From Lenisia limosa (lineage: Eukaryota > Breviatea): a stretch of 37,909 nt of DNA. The translations under genes were made by a program, and so were the position numbers. Shown piece by piece: positions 1-20,400 of the stretch. The first letter of the stretch is position 1. Every line of letters begins with the position of its first letter. The notes beneath the pieces were generated by a model, which saw only the letters and a list, made by a program, of their open reading frames with translations, made no database searches and was not told where the DNA came from. Location: NCBI GenBank assembly GCA_001655205.1, contig LPNZ01008602.1, positions 1 through 37,909 of the forward strand, read 5' to 3'.

Positions 1-38
1 TAGAAATTATTATATTCTTCCTCTAATTTGCGCTCCAG

Positions 39-7760
<7,722 letters not shown>

Positions 7761-8211
7761 CTTTCTTGATTCTTATTCTTTATTTCTATGTATTGCGTGT
7801 GTGTTCACAGAAAATAAAAGGGGGGATTCCAAGGCGAAGACATAAGGCAAGGCGGCACTAAGGGGCGCATACATCTATCATTCGTATACCTCCAAGATTC
7901 ACCCTTTTAAAAACCTACTCGCAGTGATGCAATAGTGATGATATGCAAATGATGTGATGATAGACACATACATTGGTACGCATTGCTGCTGCTGCAATAA
8001 AGAAACTAGAGCAGCGGCAAAATTATTTGGAAGAATGGAATTACAGAAATCTCCATTTCCAATTTAAAATTTCTTGCCAATAATAAATTCCCCGAAATTT
8101 ATCCAGAATCCACATTGTAATAAGTTGTAGAAGTTGTTATCTATTAAAATAAAACAGCATTAGAACAGCCTAGCTTCTGAAATCGACCTCCATTCCAACA
8201 ACGCAGGCAAA
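7761..8211. other. Intergenic region, PI3K 3' end to next gene
   Basis: This holds the PI3K 3' UTR with an AATAAA at 7813-7818, then AT-rich sequence, and finally the leader of the gene starting at 8212. The start context before that ATG is GGCAAAATGAGC. No other gene or repeat is evident. Confidence 0.6.
7813..7818 (+). terminator. Candidate polyadenylation signal for PI3K
   Basis: A canonical AATAAA hexamer lies 53 nt downstream of the TAA stop at 7758-7760. Confidence 0.5.
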
Positions 8212-10987
8212 ATGAGCGGTGCTTACCAGCAGCAGCCTCCTACTTCCTACCAACAACAACAACATCAGCCAATTCAGCCGAATGTCCTTCCAAATAACTT
8301 CAGAGGTTCGCCCACCGCTTTAATTGCCCGAAACACATTTTTTAAATATCCTTACCATCTTTTTGCTTCTTCTTTGTTCTTTATAAGTGCCAATCAGGCC
8401 TATAATACTATCTATTTGGGACATATTTCCTCCAGTTTAATCTGAGATTCCAACTTTGCTGACCTAATAACGATGGCATCGTGACCGGACCCAACCTTAG
8501 CGTCTTACACAATGCAGGACCCGCCCAAGGAAAGCTTCCCGCGTACTTGTTGTCTTTCTGCTCATTCTGCTCAGCATTGGGCATTTTGACTGCCATTTTC
8601 AATCGTGGGAATTGCAACAAATATGTTGTCATAACGATTATCGATCATCTCCCCCAACCTATTTGTTGTCAGACATACTCCATTGCCTTTTTGGATTTCG
8701 TCAAGAGATTTTGACCTTTTAGCGTTTTTCACCACAACAAGCGCTTCATCATCCACAAACTTCTTTGCTTATGAAGGTGGGATCAGGAGTTAAATTCTAC
8801 AAATTTATTGTCACTGCAAATAGGGCTCTCTATTTTTGAAGACCTAGCAAGCGTGAAGCATATTATGGTATAAGTTGACTTTTGTATAGGCCGTATTGAA
8901 GTCCTTGACATAAATGATGACGACATCGGAACCTTTGATATGAACGGCGAACTTCGTGACTCCTACACCAGTGTTTTCAGCTGTGTAGGTGGATAATATT
9001 TCATGTTTATTGCGTGTTTTTTTTTTGAGATTGTCATTTCGATTGTAATATTATTTTCATTTCGCTTCGTTACATCTAAGGCTTCCCTACGGTCCGAACA
9101 AGACCGGTAAAATATCGATATTTATCGAGGATTCGAGAAAGTCTTTTTTGGGACCGCAGGGAAGTAGTCATATCTTTCTAAATATCATCCATCCCTGGCC
9201 TTTTTCTTTTCCCCCTTACGCTATTGCAGTATTTTTCATTTCCTGAGGATGTAGTATTAATGATATCATATCATATGCACAGCTGAGTGTAATTTGCTAT
9301 TAGGGTGTCATTGTTGGCCTTATGGCTCTTGCTCTCATCCCTCTGACCTACTTTGGGACTATCCCACTCCGCATTGAGGAGCGTAACAAGTTCACCAAAA
9401 ATGTCAAGGTTCGTTAAAATGGACTTTACAGATGCCTTGAGATGACTCTCGACGTGTTTTTCAACCAGATGTGCATGTTCACCACCTAGACTATCTTCAT
9501 TGTTTTCCTGTGCTGTATCTTCGTTTTCAACACACTGGTTCTTTTCGCCTTTCGAATTAATCATAGAGAGAACCTCAGAGATTTCGTGGGTTTGGGTTGT
9601 GGGTTATTACTTTTTGGTATCACAGTCGGTAGCTTGGGATGGGCAATGCTTTGCCTACTTTGTAATCAACTTACGGATGCAGTGCGAAGACGCTGACAAC
9701 GCTAAAGCCTGTGCTTTCATTCCAAGTATGGGGGACTTCAGTTTAGCTGGTACCCATGATGATCCAAGATTAGCCAAGATATTAAGCTGTTTAATGAAAT
9801 ATCATATTTTAGGAAACTTCTTTTTTTATATTGTGTTTTTTTGTAACCCCTGCAGGCCAGGCGTATAAGGACGGTGTAAATGATCTGAGCGGTCATTCTG
9901 ATTACTCCTTCACCTCTGGCTTCAGTACCTCCATCACTGAGGGCTTCGTTCTAATGAGTATGCTGCAAACTCTAACTGTCCAAGGTTCCCTTATCATGTT
10001 TTTATTTATTACTATATCATATAGCTTAGTGACCTATGTCAAAAGCTTTATTGTTTTCCGTTCCTGCCAAAGTACTGAGCCATATTTGCTTTATACTGAC
10101 CATCAGTTATCCTTGCTATTGCACTGAAGAGGCACTATGACGTTCAAAAGAATGACATGGTAGGTCTTGATTCAACAGACTCATAGTATCACCTAAGTCA
10201 TATGGAACATCCGTTCTTTTTTTTTATATTCTATAGTATCTGGTAACCCTTGCAGAATGCCACTATCCTGGTGAATCCCTATCACGCTCGCAATGCCTAC
10301 CAGCCTCCTCCCGCGTAAGGGGGTGGGGTATCGTCTCCACTTTCTTTGGTATTCTCAATTTTAGCAAGAACGAAATTTTGTTTATCGTTCACCTTGTTCC
10401 AGCAACCCTCTGGCCCCATACCAACAGCCAAGTCCTTACCAGCAACATCAACAGGTGTGTAGAGCGGATTGATTTTCCCTTTAAAAAAGCTGCGGTGGCA
10501 CTTTAGCATGGGGGTTTTCCCGTTAAAAAAGCTGCGGTGGCACTTTAGCATGGGATTTTTTGTTAAAAAAGCTGCGGTGGCACTTTTGCATTGGGATTTT
10601 TTTTTCTTCTAACAGTTCAGCCTCCTGTGGCAGCTGTTGACCCTTATGCCCAAGCCCCCGCATATGGCACTGCACCCAGCCTCTATCCCCAAGCTGCTTC
10701 TGTGGGGGGGTCTGTCGATTGAAACAGGAATACAATGCTGTGCTGTTATTGGCTTCCTCTGCCGTCTTCTCACTACACCAGGGTCAACAGCCCGCATACG
10801 CCCCTCAAGACAATCAAGTACGTGGGGAACTAAAATCAAGAGGTCAATAATTGGTTTTTATGTACTTGAAATTACTGTCTCGAGATCACCCATACTCTTC
10901 AATATTCTGATTTGACCTATTCAGTCTGCATATGCACCTCAGGAGCCAGCTCTCCCCCGGCAAAACCAGGACCACTCCGGCCTTTAG
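8212..10987 (+). CDS. Q/P-rich multi-pass membrane protein of unknown function (328 aa, 12 exons)
   Basis: Function not recognised. Twelve exons join in frame: 8212-8305, 8890-8984, 9304-9408, 9490-9585, 9626-9749, 9856-9984, 10107-10159, 10256-10314, 10403-10454, 10621-10701, 10782-10817, 10925-10987. The N-terminus is glutamine-rich (MSGAYQQQPPTSYQQQQ). An acidic stretch (LDINDDDIGTFD) precedes a first membrane helix at about residues 65-81 and a second at about 99-119 (TIFIVFLCCIFVF). A roughly 80-residue loop with several cysteines follows (SVAWDGQCFAYF, NAKACAF), then a third hydrophobic segment at about 202-221. The C-terminal third is a cytosol-type low-complexity tail rich in P, Y, Q and A (PYQQPSPYQQ, QPAYAPQ), of the kind that binds WW or adaptor domains. 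The layout loosely recalls tetraspan proteins, but only three helices are clear. The TAG at 9487-9489 is a splice acceptor, not an in-frame stop. Confidence 0.8.
9082..9164. mobile_element. MITE-like palindromic element, family B copy 2
   Basis: CTTCCCTACGGTCC at 9082-9095 and GGACCGCAGGGAAG at 9151-9164 are inverted repeats with one mismatch. The core contains AGACCGGTAAAATATCG, close to family B copy 1 and to the core of family A. It lies in the intron 8985-9303. Confidence 0.8.
10479..10595. repeat. Three tandem copies of a ~41-bp unit in an intron
   Basis: The phrase AAAAAAGCTGCGGTGGCACT recurs with GCTGCGG starting at 10489, 10531 and 10571, so the periods are 42 and 40 bp. The array fills most of the intron 10455-10620 and ends just before its polypyrimidine tract. 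Confidence 0.9.
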
Positions 10988-11060
10988 AGATCTATGGATC
11001 ATTTGTTTCCACTGTAATTCATCACCTATATGTAAGATTTTGAAACTTGTCTCGCGTGTA

Positions 11061-11066
11061 AATAAA
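11061..11066 (+). terminator. Candidate polyadenylation signal for the 8212-10987 gene
   Basis: An AATAAA lies 74 nt after the TAG stop, inside the 121-bp space between two convergent genes. Confidence 0.5.
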
Positions 11067-11108
11067 AACAATATACATCAATGCAAAACCATAAGAAACA
11101 TAAACCTC

Positions 11109-14100
11109 CTACTCCGTATCTATTTGTGACATCAGCGTTTTCAGATGCCCGGCTAGAGCCATACTGTTTTCCGCCATTGTTGTGAAATCCTGGGCCTGGG
11201 GGGGGGGGGTAAATGAAAACCTAATGACGACACTATGATTTGAAAACTGGAGGTTTTGGACTTTGACATATACAGAATCAAGTCAACTAGCACTTCTTTA
11301 TTCTAATTATTTGTTTTCTAAGAATATTCAGGAAATATCGCTTTTTGAGTCATGGCAAACCTTGATGTCGGATAACGTTGCCGAGATTTCCAGTTTCTTC
11401 TTGAGCTGCTTGTTTTCTCCCCTCAGCTTCACAAGCTCCGCCAAGCCAGTCTGACAAGTCAGATGAAAATTATGTATGTTCAATGTATTAAGAACGAGTT
11501 ATCACGAGGGTTTCACTCCGATATGAAAAAGACCGATAAAACATCGAGAGTTTGAGAGGATTTATCGAGACATTCAGTCTTTGGAACCGAAGTGAAGCCC
11601 AAATACTATTATATACTATGTACATATAAAAAAAAAACACTCTGAAAAGGTAGTAGTTATCCCAAGCGTTCACCTCTCTGTCCGTTTCTGAGATGTTGGC
11701 CTTTTGCGTGGCATGAGTGAGGTTTGATCCAAGGTTGAGGTTTTCCTGGAGGAGGAGGTAAAATACCGATGAGAACCTGGCACCAGCATTGGAGTATTAG
11801 CCATAGCTAACCTCTCTGAGCCTAGCCTCATTTTCAGTCATTTCATCAATATGCCCGCGGTCAAGCCTCTGCAGAGGTAAGTCGAAGAAAAAAAAATCAG
11901 AGAACCGCTCACACAATAATTAACAAGCATTTCATTCTTCTAATTTCTCTAATATAGCAGATGATGACTTTATAAAAATATTAGATTCTCTCCAACACAA
12001 ATGGCATGTCCCACCCACAAGTTTCTCGCGAAGTTCAAGGTTCTCAAGATCAATTCTCTCCTTTTCTCTTGCCAACGCCCGGCCTTGGCCCTCTGAGCTG
12101 CGCAACCTGTGGCGTGAGGAGTGGTGGAATGAGCGGACAAGATGTGGGAAAAAGGAGGCAGTCCTACCTTTCTTGCTGCTGTGATATTGTAGCAATTTGT
12201 TGATTGATCTACAGCGTTAAAGCCACAAGAACAATCAAAAAAAATATATATAATTTTTACTACTATTATGATCCCCAAATAGAACAACTCTCTTTTTTGA
12301 AAGAATAACAAAAGAATCACTTAACCTCAAACCTCATCCCTTAACGTCTGGACTTCGGCCTTAAGATCCGAACGTTCACGAGCCGCAGTATCCACCACCC
12401 TGCTCCTGAAAACTGTTAACAATCCCAAAATCATATTGTATAGATATCATATATATACATCATACAGTGTTTGTTCCACAATGCCAGCGAATAAATAGAG
12501 AAGTTATGAAAAGGAACAAATAGAAGAGAATGAGCTTGAGAACAATCAACTATATAATACTAGTTACGCCTAGATCAAAGAACAAATGGATAAACTTTTA
12601 GGTTTGAATACGTGTGAATTAAAGATGATAGGGTTGCCGTGGACAAGGAGTCACAGTGTACACACGCACTCACCTCTCCATATTTCTTCTTTCTTCGAGG
12701 GTAAGATCTCCTTGAGTCTAAAGTATCAGTCAGTTTTCTTCTGGGTTCTGGGGAGGAGTACCGGAAGTTTTTCAAATACGTGGGTGAGCCGGCAACATTC
12801 ATTGACAATTGTCCTTAAAAAACACTTGAAAGATCCCAACAAACCTTATCAAGCCTCTTTTGAAGGGCAACATTGGCGTCAAAAATATTCTTGTAGTCTT
12901 CCTAATTTGGTAAGTCACCCGGGAGGTAACCATAAAGCAGTGAAGAAAGGGGCAAACCTCGGCCTTTTCTCTCCGCTTAATCGCCCTCTCCATTTCGGCA
13001 GCCAAACGTCGAGCCTCGGTCTCTGCCGCCCACTTCTGTTCCTAAGGGGGTGGGGGAAGGGGGGTGAAATTGGATTTTTGAAACAAAAAAAAAAGCCCAA
13101 AATCAACTCTGTTAAGTATCATTTCATTGTAGTTTTTTTTTCCCAATCTACAAAAATTGAGCACAACTGTGTCTTAAAAATGAAAATGCTGAAATTGAGG
13201 AAATAAAGTCCTTATACTTGGCAAAAACTTGCCTACTTGTAATTTGCTGATTTCGTCACGATAGATGGTGGGGTTTTCCATCATCATCGCGGACTCCTCT
13301 TCCATTTGGGTCAAGCGCAACTACAGTGTCAATCAAGAAGAAATCAAGAAGACCATATTCAAAAATCTCAGGAGGAGGGAGGGGGGGGGGGGACGAAAAC
13401 AATGTCAAGAATAAAAAGCAAATCTGCTTATCTAAAAGAAAATCGAAAACTGAAAAAAGACCATGAGAAATTACTCCTCCCCCCACTTGGAGCGCCTTCT
13501 TCTCTTCTTCCTGTTGACGTACTCTTTGATTGGCTGCAATTGTTGCCTAAATGATCAAACAAAACTATGACAAGGCAGCGCGTTAAGGTTAATATTCAGA
13601 GATACTATATTGAGCGTTCACCAACTTGGATGTTCGTTTTTATATTTATTATGTAAAACAGCCCAGGCAACGTATTTGATCCACCAACGGGCCCCAATTC
13701 CCAACCTGTTTACAGCTGTCCACTTCCGCTGCTAGTTCTCGGTAGGTTTCATTCTGCTGATGGATTTGGGCCACCTAGCCACGTGAACAAACGAAATTTC
13801 TGGTTCAACAAATTTGTAGAACGCAATGCCCTATTATATCATAATCGAAGTACCAACATAATTCAGCCACATACCTGGTCTTCTAGCCTCTGCTTAAACT
13901 GTTCGTGAATAGGAATGTTATCTGCCAGCTCTTGCTGTAAACTTTCAATTTTCTGGTTCTAAATTGTGAGAAGTATAGCAGAGAAGCTTTTGGTAATACC
14001 AGTTTTATTGCACATCATTGAAAAGGGGATTATAAACTTTCACATGCTATAAAGCTAATCCACCATTTCACCCATCTCTTAAACAGAAGGGGAAACTCTA

Positions 14101-15826
14101 CCGACGCATGCGTATTCCTGTATCCCCCACCAAGGCCACAGACTCTTCGTGCCACTGTCCCCTCTCCTCTCGTTGAATGGCGTTCAAATCTTCAATCACT
14201 GAGTCCTAAAAATGGTGAATGGAAACCACCCCATGTCATGTCGTTCTGAACTGGCATATCATATGATGTAATATATCAATTCCAGAGTATCAGAGGACAG
14301 TGTGAGTGATGGTTTGACAAAAAGAGGCCCAGACTATACAAACACGCACCCCCATTTCCCATAACATAAATCTTTGAAGCCAAAAGAACACAACACCGAT
14401 CATACATCACAAGAAGCAGGAAAAGGCTGTATCTTAATCGGACTCATCGTGTGTTCAATGAAATTACCAATATCACCACAACCCTCACCTTTTCTCTCAA
14501 AATAGTCTTGAACTCTGCAATTTGTGCATCCCGTTGGAGTACCTCACATTCGTGTTGATCTACAGCTTTGGCCAGATCGTGGAGGTGTCAGAAAAGAAAG
14601 GGAGGAAAAAAACAAACATAAGAGTATTGCATTCTTATAGCCTAAAGTCTTACAAGCCGCCTATCTTTTTATCGGATTCGTGCTTTTTCTCCAGCTCCAA
14701 ATAGCGTGCTCTCAGACCCGCAAGCTGCAAGTCAGTTACACAATAGTAATGACAATAGTATTAAGATTATATCTCCAATGAAAGAGTTTACGGCATGGTT
14801 TGATAGGGTCAGAGCAGTACCATCAGCCCACCTGTCTGTCCACAGGCTCAGCCTGAACGTCGTTGCCAAGGACCATCATTGGGTGTCCCGTCTTTTCCCT
14901 CTCCCGTCTAAACAATAAGGCTTTTTTAAGGGATGGTTAACATAATGGATTTCGTTCCTGATTGAACTCAGTTGAGCATCATGGCCGTTTAGGCAAAGTC
15001 AACACATTCAGGGTGCTCTCTTCGGCAAATATACCAGGGAAATTGAAAAAAGCTTCCACAACAGACATGCCCCTCACAGAAGTCTCATTTCAAGCTCCAG
15101 CCAGTAGATTTGCTGCTGTAGGTTACTGACATACTCCTCTGAGGGGGGACCCTGGGGCGCCTACATTGGTTATAGAGCCCTGGTAGGTGGAAATGATTGT
15201 TCCGAAGTAGGTTGACAATATTACCAAATATTACGATCATATTACCACCTAAAATATATATATGATGCCAGCAACATCCTCAGAAAGTGGGTTAAGAAAC
15301 CCCAAAGAAGCCCACGTTTTGTGTTGTGTTCATTTGGGCATGACTGCGAGTTGACTACCATGTTAAAACAAAATGGTGAAGTTGGCCAATCATATGAAAA
15401 GCAAAAAAAATAAGGAAACCGTTAAAACATTTAAACCGTCGAAGAAACAAGACTAACGGTTCTTCTGGGGTACAGCGCCACCAGACCCCGAGAGAAACCT
15501 GAGAACGCCCAACAGACCTTCGCAGTTAAAGGCCTGCCAGGACTCGACATTTGTGAGGCTGACAAAGGCCTCATATGCGTGGCGCTCATAGGGCGGCCAC
15601 TGCCGGTTGATGACCCCGAAACCACTACAAAACAGTTAGGAAAACGGCAAAGCGCGCTCTTACTTGGGACGTGGCGGGTTTGTGTTCCGCCATATTTGCT
15701 TGATCCTAAATGTGGTGAGAAGAGGCTGCGGAGGGCCAGCAAACCTGGACGAACGTCTCCAGAAGGATGTGGATGGGGCTTTGGCGGCTGTCTTGCAGGC
15801 CTAGGTGATCTATTGGTTCCTCTCAT
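11109..15826 (-). CDS. Long coiled-coil protein, possibly cytoskeletal or ciliary (~518 aa, 19 exons)
   Basis: Exons on the minus strand in transcription order: 15745-15826 (ATG at 15824-15826), 15664-15705, 15518-15624, 15078-15160, 14832-14907, 14654-14724, about 14489-14577, 14131-14205, 13875-13958, 13706-13774, 13487-13546, 13237-13320, 12958-13041, 12845-12901, 12674-12717, 12333-12405, about 12019-12090, 11812-11868, 11674-11745, 11361-11450, and 11109-11195 with the stop. The first about 80 residues are basic, P/S/G-rich and disordered (RPMSATHMRPLSA). Nearly everything after YVSNLQQQIYWLELEMRLL is heptad-like and rich in E, K, Q, R and L (for example EARRLAAEMERAIKRREKAE). This plan is common in flagellar and centriolar proteins, but no specific family is recognised. 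The junction between 14654 and 14559 does not close cleanly in phase and may contain an error or a non-canonical site. Confidence 0.8.
11506..11600. mobile_element. MITE-like element, family A copy 3
   Basis: The right end GAACCGAAGTGAAGCCC matches the family A terminus. The left end (GAGGGTTTCACTCCGATAT) is a decayed version. The core read on the minus strand (GACTGAATGTCTCGATAAAT) aligns with the cores at 2897 and 30750. It lies in an intron of the coiled-coil gene. Confidence 0.75.
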
Positions 15827-17443
15827 TGTCTAAGTTACCGGGAAAGAGTCTTTAACGAGAGTAAGTTTAGTCAATGAAGAATGTCAAGCCAAATGTTATG
15901 TCTGATTCTGATTAGAGTGCAGTATTCCAGCAGTTCCAACCACTGAAGAGAATCGATTGTTACAAAAACAAAAAAATATTGGGCAAGGTTACGGCGCCGC
16001 ATATGTTTGCCGATCATGTTGCGTTGTGATCGTTGTTGTTGTGCTGGTGTTGTGTTCTCTACCTCGCATCGTCAAGCTATCAGCCAAATCTAATCAGAAG
16101 TTGATAAAGGCTGCAGAAAGATATTAAGATATTGCAAGATATTGACCTTTTGACGTAACAATTGGATATTTGAATATTTGAAATAGAGTTGAAATGTTGC
16201 CCAAACTTATAGGCTTCTGTAAAGCTTCTTATTAAATGGTGATAGTTCCTCCAATACATTTTTATTATTACGATTCCAGATAATACAAAGTAAAAACAAC
16301 ATATTACAACAACACTCTAATGATAATCTATTCCATCCAATCCCATTCAATTTGATTTTAGGGGAAATGTAGCTGCAGAATTCTGTTAACTTCACTGGAC
16401 GAACTCTGCATATCATTAAAAAAACAAGGGCAAGTGTTGCAATTTCATATCACAATGTAATATCACTTCCTTCAGTATCTGAATCTAATCTGAGGAGTAT
16501 GAAGTAATGCACCAGGTTGGAGCCTCATAGTTATAGAACAATCAGTACACTCGGACCAACCTGGACGGCTCGGTTGGATTATTGCCACTTGTCCAAAACG
16601 CTGTTGATTGCCGCCTTCATATGTTGAAAGTGGACTGCTGTTACCAGCTTGAAAACTGGTGATGGCTTTCTAAATAATGGGGGGGGGGGGGGNNNNNNNN
16701 NNNNNNNNNNNNNNNNNNNNNNNNNNNNNNNNNNNNNNNNNNNNNNNNNNNNNNNNNNNNNNNNNNNNNNNNNGCAGATACATATCACATGGGTGTTTGA
16801 ATAATTGAAATAAACTTCTCAAACCAATTACGCTTGGGGCATCAACTGCTTCTCCCTACAATGTGATATAGAAATGTGAAGTAGGTTGTTTCTGGCCGTT
16901 GTTTCTGGCCGAAGCTTTCAACACCATCACGCTGATAATAGGTTATTTAATAATTCAGGGCAGTGTAATATTGAAATTAATCAAAAGAGTCGATTTTGGA
17001 ACGCCAACACACTCCGATGCGTGCTCCTCAATCTCGTGTGCTGGATAGCCGTCCCCGCAGAGAGGGCAACTGACTGACATATCAGCTGACAGGTGACAAG
17101 TCTTGGTTAACTTTTTTGGTGCTCCTTTCTTTTCCCCAATTTCTCCCTTCTTCCCTTCTTCTTCTCTTATTACCTTATTACCTCACTATTACACCTTATT
17201 ACAATTGGAATGAATATGGAAAATGGCGAAATGCATGCGATGCGAAATGCTGCTGTCTTGACTATCCGGTACGGGATTTGATCAATTTTCTTTCTAAACT
17301 GATTGCTGGCCTCCTATTGCACTACAACAACACCCCCAGGCCCCAGGACACCTGGTACACAACTACTTCAAAGTTGCTGCGGCTCCTTGATATGAAAGAA
17401 GGTTCCTTGATTAATCCGGATCGCTATTTTTCCGTCTAGTATA
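15827..17443. other. Intergenic region between divergent genes
   Basis: About 1.6 kb between the coiled-coil gene start and the receptor gene start, so it should hold two promoters. It is AT-rich and contains a poly-G tract at 16681-16692 and an 81-N gap. Open frames here, such as 17116-17439, have no recognisable product. No RNA gene is evident. Confidence 0.5.
16693..16773. other. Assembly gap (81 N), intergenic
   Basis: Immediately preceded by a run of G. Confidence 0.99.
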
Positions 17444-20400
17444 ATGTTTGTAAGGCTCCTCCTTCTCCTTCTTTTGTGCGGTTGGTCCCTACAACAAGGT
17501 ATGTATTCCCACAAAGATGAAACCCTTGTATATCACCTTCCCCTCACCCTCCAGCTCGGAGTATATACGGCAAGAATGTTGATCTTAGATGGACGTTTTT
17601 AGATGACACTGAAAACCAGCATCCTTATTATATGCAGCCCTTTGACAGGGTTCCATTAGACTGCCCATTGATCCTGTTTGACCTCTTTCTGCTCTCTGCC
17701 AATCGTGGGGGACACATCGGATCCGCTAATCACTCATTCAATCATCAACTCTTTATCTTTTTTTTTTGCACTTTGCTCTATGTTTAGTTCTGCTTGATAG
17801 TATTTGGTTGAATTATCTGTCATAAAAGAAAAAATCCAGAAAAGACTTCTCCATATACGAGATATCAATATTATGCTGATAATTTGGTCCCTTGTGTTGA
17901 TGGTTAACAACAGCAGTTGATGGCACCATCAAGGTAGCCTACTATGCAGACAATCTGACATGTAAGTTGGACTATTATTATATTGCCTTCTGTTACAATT
18001 ATATCTGTCATCTGTTCGCACTCACCTCAGCAGTGCTTCCCTCCTGGCTACTGCGAGCGACCAATAGTGACAGGCTACCGCAGCAGTTGGGTGTTGTGGA
18101 GACCACATTGCCCGCACCGCTCAACTGCGCTATCAGCCGCTTCTTCGGCGTTGATGACTTCGTTATCGTTTTATGTGAAGACTGTGGGGGGGAGGTAGTG
18201 CTGGTTGTTGAGATTGTCCTGTTTTAGTTGTTATATTGACAATACCTTACACGTATAGCCCGGTCTTATACATTTGGCACTGACACAATTGACTCTCAGT
18301 ATTACTATACGGTATGGCCAGAAGACCATGGTCGTCTTTATCATTTTGGATGAAGGAACATTATCACATTCTATTCAATATTTCGCTGAGATCTTACTCT
18401 AACTTTGCTCTATCTAGGGGTCAGATACCTACATTGAGTTCCTTCCAAGTTCGGACCTCATGTCAGCTGAATTCCTTGATAAGGTTATAGTCATTGATGA
18501 GTCATCGTTTTACCTTCTTTGTGAGTGGGCATCTGCAGAAATTACTGAGGAATTGAGAAATACATGAATTATCAACTTCATTCAGTTTAAACTGGACTCA
18601 ACCTTTCGTTCTGGTTATTTACCCCTAAATGAATAATTCAGATTCAACCGTTATGTGATATATTACTCTTTCCCATTTCAAAATGTAGTACTTAAAAATT
18701 CAACCTCCTTATTCCTCTTTACCTCATAGTCAATAACGGCACCCTCTATGGAATGGGACGCAACCTTGATGGCTCTCTCGGGGTCGCCTCTTATGAATAC
18801 ACCGTGACAAGCCCCACATGTGTATGATGGATGAGGATAATTCTTGTGAGGTACCTTTTGCTGTTGAAAAGTGGTTCTTAAAAGACGAACACATCTACTA
18901 TGTACATATTAGCGACCGAATTACTTCTCATCTCTACATATGATTTGATAACTACTTCCAACCACTCTTCCCTGGTTATCATTGCTCATGTTTTCTGGTG
19001 TTATTGATGGTTCTACCCCAACACCCGATGTCAACTCAGCCTCATTTTTTAGTTGACTGAATCCATAGCCTTCAAAGACGTCCAACAAATTGTAACAAAT
19101 GACGACCATTATATTACCTATTTCTTAGCCACTTCCGGTTTGTGAGTGGCCTTATTAATAATTTTTTGGAGAATTAGTCATAAAACGCCTTTTTGGAAGC
19201 GAAAAAAACAACACTCAGCCTTCAGGTTCATTGTATCGAGCGGGCCAGCAGCATAATGGTTACATAGCTCACACACCTCTCCTTGTCACTGTAACGGTTT
19301 GAAGGGTTATTGTCATTTGTTTCTTTGTGAAGTACACTTTCCTCACACCGCAGCCACCAACTATTATTGAAGAAATGGTTGTCATTGAAGGTGTTGAACG
19401 CGACCCTGTGATATATTTCATCGGCAGGGAAGCGATGTTTAGAGAGAGTGCTCCATATAATCAGTCAGCATTAATGCAATCAACGGTAAGTGAAAAGTAA
19501 TCCCAAACATGTGAATATTTATTTGGTTATATTCAGCTTTTTTCCAATAGTATTTAAATACCCCATGTGTTTATTCAATACAGTCGATTCTCAATTTTTT
19601 TGTTATATTTATATTTCTTAACGCCAATGTATTTCATCTGATATATATTTCCTCAGTTTACCCCCCCCCCTCACAGCCAGATGACTTTCAAACCGGTTAT
19701 AAGCGAATGCCTTTGATAAAGGGAGGGAAGTGTGTCGGAGTGTTTGTTTTCGACTATGGCTCAACATCTGGTGAAATGCGAGGTTCGTTTCCACTCAGAA
19801 TTACGTAAATGATATATGGTTTATGCCATGTGTAATTGTTTATGGAGCTTTTATGAATGTAGTTATGTCTTTCTACGGGAAGGATGATCCAAGTTTGCCC
19901 TTGTTCTTCACTATGTCAATTTCCGTCCTGATTTCTGATAGTTACTTTCCTGGCTGTAAGCATCCATCTCTTGGGAAATGGTATCGCTCTCATGGACTTT
20001 CTGATCTGATTGATTCCTGTAGTTGACTCATGCACAGTCCTCGACTACACATCTTCGACTCCGATCTTCAAATGCCAAATGGGTGGGTTGTGTTCTAGTG
20101 TGTTGCCATTAATTCTTGGTTACTTTTTAGATACGTACGTGTTTTCTACTGGAAGGCTTCTTTACTCTGAAGAACACCAGGATGAGTACCGTTCATTGGA
20201 CTCCGCTGAGTACGTAAGCTTAAGGGTGGGGCTGTTTCTTTCAGTGAATGTTTTTGTTTAATGGAATAATCATGCAAAAAGATGGTTTTCAAACAATATT
20301 GGAATTGTTTTTCTAAGTCGTTTTCTTCCCTTTTTATTTTGTTGCGTTTTTCTCAAAAGTCCCCCTTTGACAACCTCAGGGTGACGTTCCCAGCCGAGTT

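Noticed and set aside
1-38. Coding sequence before position 39
   Set aside because: The sequence is pyrimidine-rich and ends in CCAG, which fits the end of an intron. No exon can be supported there.
9478-9585. Apparent in-frame TAG at 9487-9489 together with the TAG at 190-192, suggesting TAG is a sense codon
   Set aside because: The 9487 TAG is a good splice acceptor (CACCTAG) that keeps the 12-exon frame. Other genes here appear to use TAG and TGA as stops, so there is no support for a changed code.
10297-10735. Minus-strand open frames with repeated KCHRSFF peptides
   Set aside because: They are the reverse reading of the intronic 41-bp tandem repeat inside a well-supported plus-strand gene.
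12586-13206. 206-codon plus-strand open frame
   Set aside because: It overlaps several minus-strand coiled-coil exons that join in phase, and its own translation looks like random intronic and antisense sequence.
17116-17439. 107-codon plus-strand open frame just upstream of the receptor start
   Set aside because: Low-complexity start, no recognisable domain, no partner exons, and it ends immediately before the signal-peptide ATG. Most likely chance or 5' UTR.
19240-19320. tRNA-like string (AGCATAATGGTTA) resembling a D-arm
   Set aside because: No matching acceptor stem, and the later GGTTTGAAGGG does not form a T-arm with a proper TTCRA loop. It also lies between receptor exons.
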